From: Pyrenopolyporus hunteri
Taxonomy: Eukaryota; Ascomycota; Sordariomycetes; Xylariales; Hypoxylaceae
DNA length: 64,000 bases
Direction: 5' to 3'
NCBI GenBank assembly: GCA_902806595.1
Contig: CADCXC010000035.1
Coordinates: 2,046,001-2,110,000 of the forward strand
In this document: positions 11,420 through 23,174 of the stretch, one piece after another
How positions within the stretch are numbered: the first letter of the stretch is position 1
Layout: each line of letters begins with the position of its first letter
Notes under the pieces: model-generated
The model's database searches: none
What the model was told of the DNA's origin: nothing
Seen by the model: the letters and a program-made list of their open reading frames with translations, nothing else
Translations under genes and position numbers: made by a program

Positions 11420-13781
11420 TGTCGTGGTGGTGATTATATGATGATGATGATTCGTGGCTTCTTCTTTTCCTCTCGACGGTTGTTGCAGTGGAAAGAAACA
11501 GATGCAGTAATGATCTACTGGCGCCCGGCGGTGATGGGAGGATGATGGATGAAGTCAGAGGTCGACGGATTGTTTTAGGTGAGAGAGTGGTGTAAAAGGA
11601 AGGTTGCCTGTAAGAAGCGCAACACGGCGGGCGAATCGCGGGGCGTTATGGATGTATGTAAGTACCTACTACCTAGGTACCTAAGCTTAGGCACCTTAGG
11701 TAAACTTCTGCTACGTTAAGATGCATCTGTCAATGTGCGATCATAGAGAACCAGATAAGTGGGTCGCGCTATTTCTAAGTGCTTCTGGAGCTATCGGCCA
11801 AGCGAATTCAAGCGTGCTCCTTGTGACTCTTTTGACGAATATGATTGGCTAATGGTGAATATTCATTTACATGTATTTCGGTAAGTAGCTAAGTGTGTAC
11901 CTGCATGGCCACAGGTGGCTTGACAATTGGGTGGTCCAAAAGAGATAAAGTGGGAGATTGCATGCGCCTAGCTGAGTCTCTGTAGTCGCAATCCCTTTCC
12001 ACATATGTTGTGCACGTTAATGAGATTCCTACCCAATCACCATCTTACATATATCATATAGCTCAAACCCCGGGTCTTTTGTTCCGATGGCATTGCTACC
12101 TATTTCCCCAAGACTTCTTTTAGTTAACAATTAACAGGTAAACGATTTTTTTGACGTTATAGTAAATCCATCCGAGGCCTCTCTCTCCTCTCACATTTCT
12201 AAATAGTACAGATTCCGAAAAATCATTCACGGTTGACCTATGTAAATATCCACGTGGATTCCCCGCTCATGAAGACTCTTCGGAAAATAAGCCACAAGCC
12301 ACGAGAGCTTAGGATATATAGTTTATACGGGATTCGCCGAGGTTCATTGGCGGGGATCAAGTGACGGAAAGCAACACATGCAGCAATCTATACGCTCTGA
12401 GGGGAGTTAGCTCCCATTGGCTGGAAACCGTCGCAATTGTCCACCTAACAGTTTGGTAGAGTGGGTTGCATTGGAGATGGGAAGCTTACAGCGGGGAAGG
12501 AAGAGGAGCGAAAAGAAAAAGAAAAACATCATGAAGTCGTCAAACGAGGTAATAGGCTCTTTTGAAACGAGGTGTGATGTAACATCTGAACTCTCGTGAG
12601 CTTTGCCTACCTAAGGCAAGTAGTTAATTATTAAGTATACAGGTAAGTAGTATTGAGTAGTAAGTTATTTAGGAGATAAAGGGGGCAGGTGTAGACAGCT
12701 ACCAGGTATAAGGAAGCTTCTCCTATATAATATTGTTTCGAGATTGCGTCTCGGGCAATAACATTGAAAGCTATGAACTAATGAACAGCAAGCTACGATG
12801 TACCTAAACAGAGAGGGTCTCAACAAAATCATATGTCCCTAGGTAGGTATGTAGGTACCCAGGTACTATCGACCTAATATAGATGTAGGTACTATTGAAC
12901 GCTGAATGCTACCAACTTAAGCAGGTCATTACCACATGTATGTAAGTACCCAGGTACGTGAGCCAGGTACTATATCGATCGTTGCCCATATATCCCCATA
13001 CCCCTACTTATCGCGGTAATTCGACCCCCGTTTCGCCAAAGGTACAATTACGATAATGTTCTTTTTACCTAGGTAATATACCTACATGTAATTAATGTGC
13101 ATATAAAAAAACAGCACGAGCTTCTTGGCCCCCTCTAAAGGGAACCCCTATCCATCAATGATCAGTGATTATCAGTATCGACGGCCCCACTAACTGCCCT
13201 TGTTAGTAAGGTACGCTACCCTACTAGGTAAGTACCTAAACCTACCTAGCTGCCTAGCTCGACCACCCCTCCTCTTCTCTCCCTCTGCTCTCCCTCCTCC
13301 TCCTTATTTCTTTTTTTTTTTCAGGTTCACCGCTCTGACCGCCCGTCCTCAAATCGAACCTGGCTATCAAAAACTTGCAGCGGTGGGGGGGTCCACCTTC
13401 ACTTCAACGTCTTTAGAAAAATCAACAGCCCTCAGTCTTGTCTTGGTGGTTCCGACCAGATCAATGTCCCCCTGTTCACTGTCCGGGGACGTGTTGGACA
13501 CATTCGTTCGTCTGAAATAAGAGAGTGGTGATTTGTCTGTTTATTGTGCTTGTTTTCGCCTTTTAACATCCTTCCCCTCGGTCGCCAATATATCGAGGTG
13601 TAAAAAAGGGAAAAAAGAAGCGAAGAGGAAAAAGAAGAGATAAAAAGTCCATTCGTTATTTGTGTATCGTATCTTTGGTTCTGAGAGGAGGTCCCCGCTG
13701 ATCCTGCTACGTCCACCGACATATCCGCGGACCCCGTCAACCATTGTGACCGGACTTTTAACGGGCGCCGCGAGCTCGAAT
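11420..13781. other. Long intergenic region with clustered GGTACC/TACCTA motifs
   Basis: About 2.4 kb upstream of both flanking divergent genes. No gene was recognised. Exact TACCTAGGTA copies lie at 11670-11679 and 13066-13075. Related TACC/GGTA clusters are at about 12840-12900, 12940-12975 and 13205-13258. A pyrimidine tract (C/T with a T10 run) at about 13262-13323 and purine-rich DNA at 13595-13650 may mark the ceramide-synthase leader. Confidence 0.6.
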
Positions 13782-15587
13782 ATGAACGACCCCGCCACCA
13801 ATGCCATCCCCATAGACCGTGGTGATACAGCAAAACCAACCACAGCCATGGAGCCCAACATCGAGAAGCAGCCCCAAGCCGAGAAGCTCAAGACCGGTGC
13901 GGTGAGGCCGTCGATGCAGTCGCGCAACTCGATGAACGGCCCCTTGTACATGCAGACCAGCAATAACAAGGTCCTGATCCGGAGAGTTAAGAGGAAAGAC
14001 AGCGGCCCGATGAGGGGATTGTCCCGATGGCTTCTTGACAATCAAACCGGTACGTTCACGCCGTTGTTTGTGGGGTTAATCCGACGACAACCATCCTTAG
14101 CCCGTCCCCCGTTGCGGCGCGTGTAGGATCCTACTCGGTGCTACTGTCGTGGAACAGAACACCGCAACGCCAGTCAGCACTCACGCAAGCTCTTAGCCCC
14201 TGCTAATATCCTCTGATCATACAGGCCTCTCATTCAACCTCATTACTCTGATCTTCCTCGCCCACATATGTATACCAAAGGCCCGCCCTCACACCTCCAA
14301 ATTCTTCACCCTCTCGTACTACAACCCAGCGACGGGGAAATATGCCACTGGTTCAAATGACTATCATTTCATCTCGTTTTGTATAGTCCTCTTTACCGGA
14401 CTCCGCGCGGGCTTGATGGAGCATATACTAGCGCCCTTAGCCAGGCAATGGGGGATCACCAAGAGGAAAGACATCACTAGATTCTCCGAGCAGGCTTGGA
14501 TGCTGGTTTACTACAGTTTTTTTTGGTCCTTTGGTCTGGTATGAGAGCAGCCCACTCCTCCAACACAAAATGCTAGAGCGCAACTACACGGGGCGCCGGT
14601 TCGAATTTTATGCTAATCATTAAGTAGTATTTATACGTCCGCTCGCCTTACTTCCTTAACATGAAAGAACTCTGGACCAACTGGCCAACCAGGGAAATCG
14701 ATGGACTCATGAAGGGTTACATGCTAGCCCAGTGGGCTTTCTGGGTACAACAAGTTCTTGTTATCCACATCGAGGCACGACGAAAGGACCATTATCAGAT
14801 GCTTACCCACCACTTCATCACAATCACACTCATTTCCGCATCTTACTGCTACTATCACACCCGGGTTGGTAATCTGATCTTGGTACTCATGGATGTGGTA
14901 GACCTGTTCCTACCGGTGAGTAGACCCATCGCCAACCAAGGATTCTAGCCCCTTTTATATTTGCATCTAACGTCTTGAAAAAAACAGCTGGCGAAGTGTT
15001 TGAAGTACCTTGGTTACTCGAAGCTGTGCGACGCCACGTTCGTCGTTTTCATGGTGTCGTGGTTCGTGGCTCGACACATCTTCTACCTTATGACATGTTA
15101 TAGCGTTTACAAGGACGTGCCTACGTACGTGCCTATGGGCTGCTTCTACGGCCCCAGTTCAAATCTCACGGGGCCCTTCCCTATCCCCGATGGATGGGGC
15201 CACTATCTCGAACCGTTTAGGGATTCCGAAGGCATAATCTGCTTCTCTCCCTCCGTGCAGTGGGGATTCCTGTACTGCTTGCTCGGCCTCCAAGTACTTA
15301 CCATATTCTGGTTCTTCATGATTGTTAATGTCGCTATCCGCGTCATTAAGGGCGATGGCGCCGACGATACTAGGAGTGATGACGAGAGGGATGAAAATGA
15401 AGAAACGGAATACGAGGAGGCACAACCACTGGAGGAAGAAGTCGGCGTCGAGGCTATTGATTTGAAGGGATGGGAGCGACGGGCAGGCGTTAAACGGAGC
15501 GCAACTTCTTCCGGTGTCAGTTTACCCGGCCACAGCGATCGTAAGGAGTTGCTCGGTCGTATTGGCTGCGAGAAGCAGGTTGACTGA
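13782..15587 (+). CDS. Ceramide synthase, Lag1/Lac1 type (TLC domain)
   Basis: ER membrane acyl-CoA-dependent ceramide synthase; N-acylates sphingoid bases. Four exons (13782-14049, 14225-14538, 14628-14915, 14988-15587) give 489 aa. The first intron is 175 nt; the others are 89 and 72 nt. The N-terminus carries a basic stretch and RRVKRKDSGPMRGLSRW before the first membrane segment. The Lag1p motif is complete: HH at residues 255-256, then ITLISASYCYYHTRVG and LVLMDVVDLFLPLAKCLKYLGY, with the catalytic-type His pair and Asp283/Asp286. The C-terminus after about residue 415 is acidic (DDERDENEETEYEE) and cytosolic in the family. Upstream in-frame sequence to 13662 lacks an ATG, so I start at 13782; Met at 13848 (MEPNIEK) is a possible alternative. 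Which of the two usual fungal paralogues (BarA or LagA type) it is cannot be decided here. Confidence 0.95.
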
Positions 15588-16970
15588 AAGATCAGCGTAA
15601 CGAAGCGTATTGTGGCACAGAGACCATAGTAATTGGCAGGTTCCCCTTTTCTTGTGGCGGCCGCCAACCTAGGGATATGTTTTGCGCACTACTAAGAAGT
15701 GCCACGCCAGAGGAGTCAGATAGTCGGGGAGTCGAGGAGAACAAAAGTTTGGCGTGGTAATCTTCCCCGTCTTGTTCATATGGATTGATCTTGGAGCAGT
15801 ACCTTGCCTGCCACTATGCTCACTTGCTAGCTGAGGACAGCGAGAGGGCCATCTGCTCTTATCTCGGCATATATAGACCCTGAATTCAATAACAATACCC
15901 CCTCCTATGTTAGCCCGAACCGTTTCAAATTCTGCCTTGTTAGTTGCCGCGTGTTATACATATAACCTGTGCCTGGCTGAGTGACGTAACCCTCTTCTAA
16001 ACCCTGTTCTATGTAAACCACCTCATGTTGCCTGCTTGTCGAATGGGTCGAGACCGCGTCCATCCGCCTCGTGCACATAGCTGATGATTTTGACATCCGG
16101 TTAGGGCCGGCCACGAGTTATCACCACCAAAAACTTTCGTCTAGTTATAATTAGTTTCAACTCTATTCTCAGTCGCGTGCCTCTTCGTAAAGGAACGAGA
16201 TCGGCCGTCATAAACTCTGTTGCTAGAAGATAGCGCTTCAAATTTTTTCCAAAGGATTCTAGCCGCACGCAAGCGTACCTAGATTCATGGGTCAACGGGC
16301 ACGGAACCGAGAGCTCTCGCAGCGTCGCGTCGCGAACTCTTGATATAGAGCGATTCAAAATAAAACTCCCACCGTCCCTAGCTAGTCTCGCCGATTTTTC
16401 CCAATATATTGAGCCCTAAACCCGTTCATACAAGTAGAAGGGAAGATCAGAACTTAGTGGGTGCGGCGCTGGCTTGGATCTACATGATATGTAAAGAATA
16501 GTCGCATGAAGTAGACTAAATATAGCTGCCGACGCCGCACACAACCCCGGAAGATCTACGGAACCAGCATCTCCCGCCCATCCCCGACTTTGAAACTTAG
16601 TAATGGAAGTGCAGAAGTGTTAACTGAGCCACCAACGTAGTCATGCCACCACACTCATTCAAACTCAGATCTACGACTTTCTCGGAAACCACGGGGGAAA
16701 AGCGTCCTAACTGGCTAAGAGAGGAGCAAAAAAGTTACTGCTCGGTTATCTTGGAAGCTCAGACCCAGGTGTCACCAACCTTGATCTAATGGAGCTGCGA
16801 AGATATTTAAGTTTGCGCGCCTATTTTAGAGGAGAGGGATGTCCGTAGATCAGAGTCGTTAGAGTCGTAAATATATGACCACTCCCAAGTCCGTTAACTA
16901 CCTAATTACCTACCTACCTACCTACCTATCCTATCACTTTCCCAATTTCACCGCCATCGCTCCCCACAAC
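15588..16970. other. Intergenic, no gene recognised
   Basis: About 1.4 kb. Two short minus-strand reading frames (15905-16114 and 16101-16358) have no recognisable domain and unconvincing composition. A (TACC)n tract lies at the right end (16907-16930). Confidence 0.5.
16907..16930 (+). repeat. (TACC)n tetranucleotide tract
   Basis: Five consecutive TACC units followed by TATC, about 40 bp before the probable start of the coiled-coil gene. In one frame it reads YLPTYL-like peptide and so artificially lengthens the open frame upstream of 16971. Confidence 0.85.
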
Positions 16971-18068
16971 ATGAATATACAACCCATGTACTTTGATATC
17001 TTTGGAGCCAATCACTTCTCCAATATGCCCCTAGCTTCGGCTGAGGACTGGTTGCTGAGGTTACCTGGAAGTTGGCCGTTGATTTCCCGTCAACAACGGC
17101 GCTCCGAGTCGCTGAGATGCGGGGGAGAGGTTAAGGACGACGCGGTCGTCATCGCCGACTTAAACGAACAACTCAAAGAAGCGAAGCTCCAAATTCAGGT
17201 ATTGAATCAGACGTTGAACTTGAAGTCGAAGGCAGCCGAGAAGATAGTGGGTTCGCTGCTTCGGGAAAGGTCTCAGATCAGGAACGCTCTAGAGACGAGC
17301 GAAAGAGGAAGAGATAACGAAGCTAGACTACGGGAGCAAGCTACCAATACAGCCAACGAATTAATCCATGCACTCTGTGAAAGCAAGGCAGACGTTAAGT
17401 GCGAGATCAAAAGCCACAACGAAATATCGGCGGCTCTAGAGGAAAGCTTGAAAACAGCAGAACAGGCCATAAGGAGCGAAGAGCTGCGCAGTCAAGAGGT
17501 TTCGGCCCTGCGCGAAGAGCTGAGGATGGCCCAGAAAACGATCTCGGACGAGCGCAATCTCTCTCGAATGATCTCGCAACAGGTGGAGAGCATGGAAAGG
17601 ATAATCAACGTGCAGCACAACGATCTCAAGAGCTATGCCTCGACGATCTCGGACCTGCAGGAAACAAACAAGATCCTGGAAGAAGAGAACAGTCGTCTCC
17701 AACAAGAGGACGAGAACTCCATCGAAGAGGTATCCGTCGGGTCGGACGCCGAATCCGAGGGGATCTCGCCAACAACGTCCACCGCAACAAGCCTGTCCGA
17801 AGAAGACCCTACGGAGATTGCCGCCATCACCACCACCCACCGAGAGTACCGGTCTAGAAGCCCCCCAGCCCCTACCTCTACCCCTACACCTACCCCTACC
17901 CCTGTACCTGTACCTGCGCCTACGACCACGGGCCCACCACCACCACCACCCTCCTCCTCGGACCGAGTCTCGCGCCCCAACACGCTCAAACGGCGCGCCG
18001 GGGAAAGCGATCAAGACGACGACGTCGTCGTCGGCGCTCTATTGCGGCGACCGGGTCCCGGAGTTTAG
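16971..18068 (+). CDS. Unrecognised coiled-coil protein with Pro/Thr-rich tail
   Basis: Single-exon frame of 365 aa from the ATG at 16971. The same frame opens earlier at 16875, but those 32 codons include the TACC repeat and read like non-coding DNA, so I prefer 16971. I do not recognise a family. Residues about 75-275 are strongly predicted-looking coiled coil by eye (long Glu/Gln/Lys/Leu heptads such as LREELRMAQKTISDERN and TISDLQETNKILEEENSRLQ). A short acidic Ser/Glu linker follows. Then comes a low-complexity TPTPTPTPVPVPAP and poly-Pro segment near 300-325, and a basic LKRRAGESDQDDD end. No signal peptide or membrane segment is obvious. No paralogue was seen in the window. It may be fast-evolving or lineage-restricted; splicing at the 3' end cannot be excluded. 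Confidence 0.6.
   Translation: MNIQPMYFDIFGANHFSNMPLASAEDWLLRLPGSWPLISRQQRRSESLRCGGEVKDDAVVIADLNEQLKEAKLQIQVLNQTLNLKSKAAEKIVGSLLRERSQIRNALETSERGRDNEARLREQATNTANELIHALCESKADVKCEIKSHNEISAALEESLKTAEQAIRSEELRSQEVSALREELRMAQKTISDERNLSRMISQQVESMERIINVQHNDLKSYASTISDLQETNKILEEENSRLQQEDENSIEEVSVGSDAESEGISPTTSTATSLSEEDPTEIAAITTTHREYRSRSPPAPTSTPTPTPTPVPVPAPTTTGPPPPPPSSSDRVSRPNTLKRRAGESDQDDDVVVGALLRRPGPGV
17874..17933 (+). repeat. C/T/A-rich low-complexity codons (Thr-Pro / Val-Pro repeat)
   Basis: Repeated ACC/CCT-type units encode alternating Thr-Pro and Val-Pro in the tail of the coiled-coil gene. The neighbouring CACCACCACC encodes a proline/histidine run in other frames. Probably length-variable. 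Confidence 0.75.
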
Positions 18069-20630
18069 GCCCCTGGCGTCGGTGGTTGAGGATGGATGGG
18101 GGAAGGGGTGTGGGAAGGCTGGAGGTGAGGGTGAGACTGAGACTGAAGATGAGAGTAAAGGGAATGAAACGGCTGGGCTTGGTGATTCCGTTAAGCCACG
18201 GAGCGGTGTTGGAGACACGGGTACGTCAGATGGCGGTCATCCTGATGCTGATGCCGACGCCGGTGATGATGACGACGGCGACGCGGATACGTGGTCTACA
18301 TATACCGTCTGTGGGGATGGAGTGGTTATTTGATTCTTTATACATATTTTCCTGGGAGGTGTTACTTTGGGGCGGGCCAGGGGCGGGTCATAACGGGCAG
18401 GACGGGGAGCTCCTCGTGGTTTTTGGGGTTGGCTGGTATGGCAGGGTACGGCACGGTACGGCCAACGGTATGGTATCGGGGCGGTATTAGGACGGTCGTC
18501 TTGGTAAGACTTGATATCCTCTGGGCGGCCCGGACTCTTTGTGGTTTCGTTGATTTGATACGGTGGCGTTCGGTTGCGACGGTGTTTATAGCTAGAGATT
18601 GTATCTCTGCTCTGGTATGTAATTGGGTCTACTTACTTAGGTACTGACTCATATTGATTTGCGCGTTTCTCCGCTATCAATTGGCTTCTTCGAAGTTAGT
18701 ATTCTGCGAGTCCCTTTTCGAAATCTTGGAATTGTGAGTGTAAATGAGGACTCACTCCTATCATATCCCTTCCTCCCTGCATTTAGGGTATACTCGAGCC
18801 CAATTCCCCTTAACGGTTCTTACCTTGAAAAGTTATCAAACATTTCGGTGCTTATGTGATGGATCTTCACGAGCTAAATTCTTACTTCAGAGGAGACTTA
18901 AAGTGTTTACCTGAACTCGGGGAGCTAGAGGTTGATTTCTCCTGTGGCCTACCGATTCTCGGGGCCGAACGGCCTGGGAGCCCGTGCTGTATTCGGTGAC
19001 TGGGCCATCGGCATTTCGCCAAGTCTCAATTCAGAAAAGGGAGATGGATTTGTAATTTATATTCCAAATAGGAGCGGGGTTTGAATGTTCAAGATTTTAT
19101 TCCTCGGGGTTGTCGAGAGGAAGAAATAGGCAAGACGCGCAGTCTCGATAACAGAGAAAGAAATGAAAGGAGAAGGAAAAAAGGGTGTTACATAATTCGT
19201 GTATTGAAGCCGTAACGCAATTGTAAAACCTCCAAATCCTTCATTTCTCGTAACATTGCATTTGCGGAATGTCGGTGTCTCCTTTGTTCGACAATCGGGT
19301 GCCGTGGCAAGACTTCGAGGCGTCTAAGTGCCCGAGGGATACGACTGGTCATTAAAATATAGTAGCACATCCGAACACGCGGCCCTCTCCTGCATGCCTG
19401 ATACGAGATTCCGCCTCTTCAAACAACATCATTGAACCGTGACAGTCCTCATCACGATTCGGCTCCAGTTTTTGTGCTATGCTGACGTTTGAAGTGTCAA
19501 GGCTCGAGCAGTGAGGGATTCCTTCAGAGCCCAAGACGTAGATCTTGTGAGCTGTGTTTGCTCCGTGTAGAAGGCGTCTGTGGGCCCAGGCAGCAGGCTA
19601 ATTTACAGTTTGCGGTCCATTCCCTGTCACCTCTTCGATTCGTGCACATAGTAAATAGGTAGGTAATATGGCGGAGTTAATATCCCATAGGGGGAAGACC
19701 GACGAAACTCCGTGAACTTACGGGAGAAGTAGAACCATTATGACGATGGATTCGGTCTTCTTCAAGTATGTGGTACCGGTTTATGGGGAAATGACAGATT
19801 CGAGCCATGGATCTCCGTCCCATTTTCTGACTACGGCCCAATCGGAGATTTCTTAATCTCTCTGCCTATTAGCGAGACCGTTGGCGGTGCTGCCACTGCT
19901 TTACGACGGCGCGTGCTGTATGCATGAGAATGCCGGACTTGTCAACGAAGACAAGCTTCGGCAAGCTTCGACGCAGCAGACGGACGCTGAGGTGCTGGAG
20001 TGCTGAGGTGAGGCATACGAGGAAATCCCAGCGTTCCATTTTTAGTTGAGCCAGTGAAGATGCTTCGTCGCCCGCCGATCTCTGTCGTATAAGGCGTCGG
20101 CTTGCACTTACGTACCTCAACGTGCCCTCAACCCCACACGCCGCCGAGGCGGTGATCCTTCCCGCATAGGACGGTAGGCAATTCCCATTTCGGGTAGATC
20201 TTCAGCTGCCCCATCACCCTTGATTGGTTGCTTCGCCCTCAGCTAGTCGAAATCGTTACCAGGGCGTGTGGCTTGTCATAGGGGCTCAGTCCAGAGAGCA
20301 CTCCTTGCGTCGTTGCTTTGCATGATTAGATTCTCCAAAAAACATCGTGTTCGAGAAATCAACAGACGGAAATCGCGAGATGCGAAGCCTCCTCTGTGCG
20401 CACGGCGTACCCGACCCATATACTTTACGTAAAGACGTATTCGTCGGGAGAGCTCAGGAGATTATTATAAAAGGCAGTCGAGCGACGTCCCTCTTGAGAT
20501 TCGAATCGATCATCATCAGACAACAACAACAAACTACACTACGATAATAAAAACTAGCTTTCTACACCTTCAAACCTCACTTCCTAGACTTCTTAACGTT
20601 TAATTCATAAACATCTACACTACCGCAAAA
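18069..20630. other. Intergenic; purine-rich DNA and leader of the secreted-protein gene
   Basis: About 2.5 kb with no confident gene. Residues 18085-18300 are G/A-rich with GAGACT and GATGAC-like short repeats, which keeps several frames open by composition alone. Small minus-strand frames at 19188-19534 and 19869-20120 show no recognisable domain. A 47-codon plus frame beginning at the ATG near 18860 also has no match I can name. The last 170 bp form the promoter and leader of the gene at 20631. Confidence 0.5.
20466..20473 (+). promoter_or_regulatory. TATA box of the small secreted-protein gene
   Basis: TATAAAAG lies 158 bp before the ATG at 20631. A CAACAACAACAAAC leader (about 20521-20534) and a strong start context (GCAAAAATG) follow. 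This layout is typical of strongly or conditionally expressed fungal genes. Confidence 0.7.
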
Positions 20631-21085
20631 ATGCAGTTCGCCAGCTTCCTCGCCGCCGCCGCCGCCCTTGCATTCGGCGCCAACGCCAACGCCATCCCTC
20701 GCGACGGTGCCCGTCTAGCTCAGTTCCGAGTCTTCAGCGCCGAGGGCTGCAGCGAGCTGAACCAGGGCTTCTACACCGTCGACCAGTCCGACGCCAACGC
20801 CTGCCACACCTTCGAGGGCGTTCCCACTTACCCCGGCGTCAAGTCCGTCATCCTAGAAGCCTTGTACCCCGCCGCCGACGGCTGCGGCTGTAAGTCTTTC
20901 CCCGATTCGAACCAACCCGGATAATAGAATAGGACGGTGGATGATCGCTAACTGGAAATATAGTGTCCGTCTTCACCAACAACATCTGCACCTCCGGCGA
21001 GACCAGACTCGCTACCTCGACTTGCACCGACGTTCCCCCGCCCAACGCCAACTGGGCCTCCTGGAAGATCGTCTGCCCTGCTTAA
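20631..21085 (+). CDS. Small secreted cysteine-containing protein (effector-like)
   Basis: Two exons, 20631-20889 and 20964-21085, give 126 aa; the 74-nt intron has GTAAGT, a GCTAAC branch site and TAG. The first 20 or so residues are a classic signal peptide (MQFASFLAAAAALAFGANA), with likely cleavage near Ala21. The mature part has six cysteines (positions 40, 58, 85, 95, 107 and 124), an even number suiting three disulfides, and ends in WASWKIVCPA. No enzyme motif, membrane anchor or GPI signal is visible. G/C-ending codons are strongly preferred, as in highly expressed fungal genes. I do not recognise a named family; small cysteine-rich secreted proteins of this size include effectors, antifungal proteins and cell-surface proteins, but none is asserted. 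Confidence 0.88.
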
Positions 21086-21740
21086 GCTTCTTAAGCCTGG
21101 GGCTGTCGGCATTTATTCTCCAACCGACTATGGCCTTCATAGCGGAGCGGAGCGCGTTTATACTCGGAACATGGTCTGAGTAATCTGGCATTCAGCATAG
21201 AAAATTTGGGTACTCATTTACTGGAAAATGTACAATTATGATGTTTCAGTCCTTGCCATTTTACTCTCCCTAATAATCATCTTTAACGTGGAAATAGAAC
21301 AATTATCTTCGTTATCTTGGTATAATTCCCCCGTTTGGCGTGTGACGTCGTGTAGGCCGTGTGGGGATTGCAACGTAATAAGGTGGTATCCTAAGTGCCG
21401 TTGGGAGATCCTTAAAGGATCGCCAATGCATCCTGGGGGCGGCGTTGCCTCCTGCACAATTAAGGCGTGGACATGAAGAAAACACTCAATTTAGAACATT
21501 CGCCTGATAGAGCTATCAGCTAGTTCTTCTAAATATACTGACTTTAAATTTACCAATGGACATATTCTATCCAGAGAATATAATCATTCCATAACTGTCT
21601 CAACATGTCGTCACACACAGGGCTGCTTTAGGTACCTAGGCTCGGGAGCATGGGTCGTAGTTGTGGCACAATACATAATTAGCTTACGGGCTTTGCTTTT
21701 TACTTCAATATTATCCAGGTATATATATATAGGTGTATCC
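21086..21740. other. Convergent intergenic region
   Basis: AT-rich DNA between the secreted-protein gene and the transporter gene. Contains a TATATATA run at about 21721-21730 and no gene-like frame. Confidence 0.5.
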
Positions 21741-23174
21741 TTATCCCTGTGTCGCTAGGACCTCGCCGTTGTCAGCAACCTTCTTATCCTGCTCGTTAAA
21801 CTTCCGGACTACCCTTAGGGTGGCGTAATAACTAAACGGCAGCGCGATAATCCAAAGGCCTAGGTTAATGCTAGCCGTGGCAATGAGCGCTGTCGGAACG
21901 GCCTGGATACCAAACCCTACAGCGACGCCTGCTGTCTCGATTCCTCGGAGCAGAGAGCTATACCTGATCTGACCACCGGGGGAATCGGATAAGTTACTGA
22001 TACACCAATATATGTAATTCTCAACCATCCCATGACTGATACGGTCAAACATGAAGACGCCAAAGCCACGGCCAAAAGCGGCTTGGTCGCCCCAGTCTAG
22101 AACGGGATGCGTGAACCGATATTCGTTTTGGATATACACAGCCCAAATCCAAGTGGCGCTATTGAGCATCGCAATTAGGATATATGTGTTAATGGCCCGG
22201 GTCTGTCTCCTCTTCGTCCAGTGAATATCGACCAACACACCACTTAGCCAGGTAGCTAAGGTGCCGACGATAGCAGACATAAAGCTACCGAGAGCTCGGG
22301 ACCGCACTGTGAAGTAAGTTGCCAAGTAGGTCCCTGGGTACGCCTGTGTCCACCCGAAGTACCAGAAAAGGGGCGTCAAAAGCAATATCGATTTGCTCCT
22401 CATCAATTTCCACATCTCACGGAGCTCTGTTCGCCAAGAAATGCCCCTCGGCGCTTCGATACGGGTCCCATCGTCGCGCTGCACCTTCTCCGGGTTCGAA
22501 AGAAGGAGAGCGAATAGACAACCGAGGCATTGGATGGCTATAAAGCCCAGATAAGTTTCATACCCGACCTGCCCACGAACGTTGACTTTATGATTAAGGC
22601 CTAGCGAGATTGCGCCACCTATGATGTTCCCGAAGTTGCGGAAGGTAAACCACGTCGCGATGTAGCGACCTCTCTTGTGATGCTCGGGATACCCCGTCGC
22701 GACGGCGCCCTCCACGCTCCAGAAAAATCCCGCGCTGATGCCGCAGGTAACGGCTCCGACATAGACGAGCCACGTATTGCCAAATCGGTTATTGACATAC
22801 AGGCCCGCCGCATATAAAGGGTAGCCAAGCGTGCCTATAGATAAGGTCCACCGGAACCCAATCGCATTTGTTATCCACGGTCCGCTGAAACAGGTCACCG
22901 TCATGAACGCGTAGAGAAGCGCGTTGGCGGCGTTGACGAGATCCGGGCTTTGAGATCCGCCTACGCCGAGGCCGTTCATAGCAGTCCATATCCCAGGTGC
23001 TGAGAAGGCGCAGATACCGACGACTAAAATCTGGAAAAGAGTGCTCCGGAAAAATGGGATGTGGCCCGGCTCCGCTGGGGCATTGTCAACATTTGCGACT
23101 GTGATGGAGCTCCGGGTTGTTATATCGAGTCCATCTTTGGCGACAACCGCCTCCTCGGACATCGCGGCGACCAT
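21741..23174 (-). CDS. UNC93-like major-facilitator membrane protein
   Basis: Intronless, 477 aa. Matches the fungal UNC93/DUF895 branch of the major facilitator superfamily: after a 35-residue polar N-terminus comes FQILVVGICAFSAPGIWTAMNGLGVGG, then LLYAFMTVTCFSGPW and CGISAGFFWSVEGAVATGYP. GRYIATWFTFRNFGNIIGGAISLGLN is also diagnostic of this family. About eleven to twelve hydrophobic segments can be counted. The predicted location is the plasma or vacuolar membrane; substrates of fungal members are mostly unknown. The first ATG is used; a second lies four codons downstream (Met5). The gene is divergent from the TauD-type dioxygenase, with 629 bp between the two start codons, which suggests joint regulation. 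Confidence 0.92.
   Translation of the reverse strand: MVAAMSEEAVVAKDGLDITTRSSITVANVDNAPAEPGHIPFFRSTLFQILVVGICAFSAPGIWTAMNGLGVGGSQSPDLVNAANALLYAFMTVTCFSGPWITNAIGFRWTLSIGTLGYPLYAAGLYVNNRFGNTWLVYVGAVTCGISAGFFWSVEGAVATGYPEHHKRGRYIATWFTFRNFGNIIGGAISLGLNHKVNVRGQVGYETYLGFIAIQCLGCLFALLLSNPEKVQRDDGTRIEAPRGISWRTELREMWKLMRSKSILLLTPLFWYFGWTQAYPGTYLATYFTVRSRALGSFMSAIVGTLATWLSGVLVDIHWTKRRQTRAINTYILIAMLNSATWIWAVYIQNEYRFTHPVLDWGDQAAFGRGFGVFMFDRISHGMVENYIYWCISNLSDSPGGQIRYSSLLRGIETAGVAVGFGIQAVPTALIATASINLGLWIIALPFSYYATLRVVRKFNEQDKKVADNGEVLATQG

Noticed and set aside
13432..14045. Minus-strand frames over the first exon of the ceramide synthase
   Set aside because: They overlap a well-supported exon and show no family motif.
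16875..16970. N-terminal extension of the coiled-coil gene
   Set aside because: Its codons are mostly the (TACC)n tract, which recurs in intergenic DNA; treated as leader.
17436..18333. Large overlapping frames opposite and alongside the coiled-coil gene
   Set aside because: Shadows of repetitive codons (poly-Gly, Arg-rich) with no domain; the plus-strand coiled coil explains the region.
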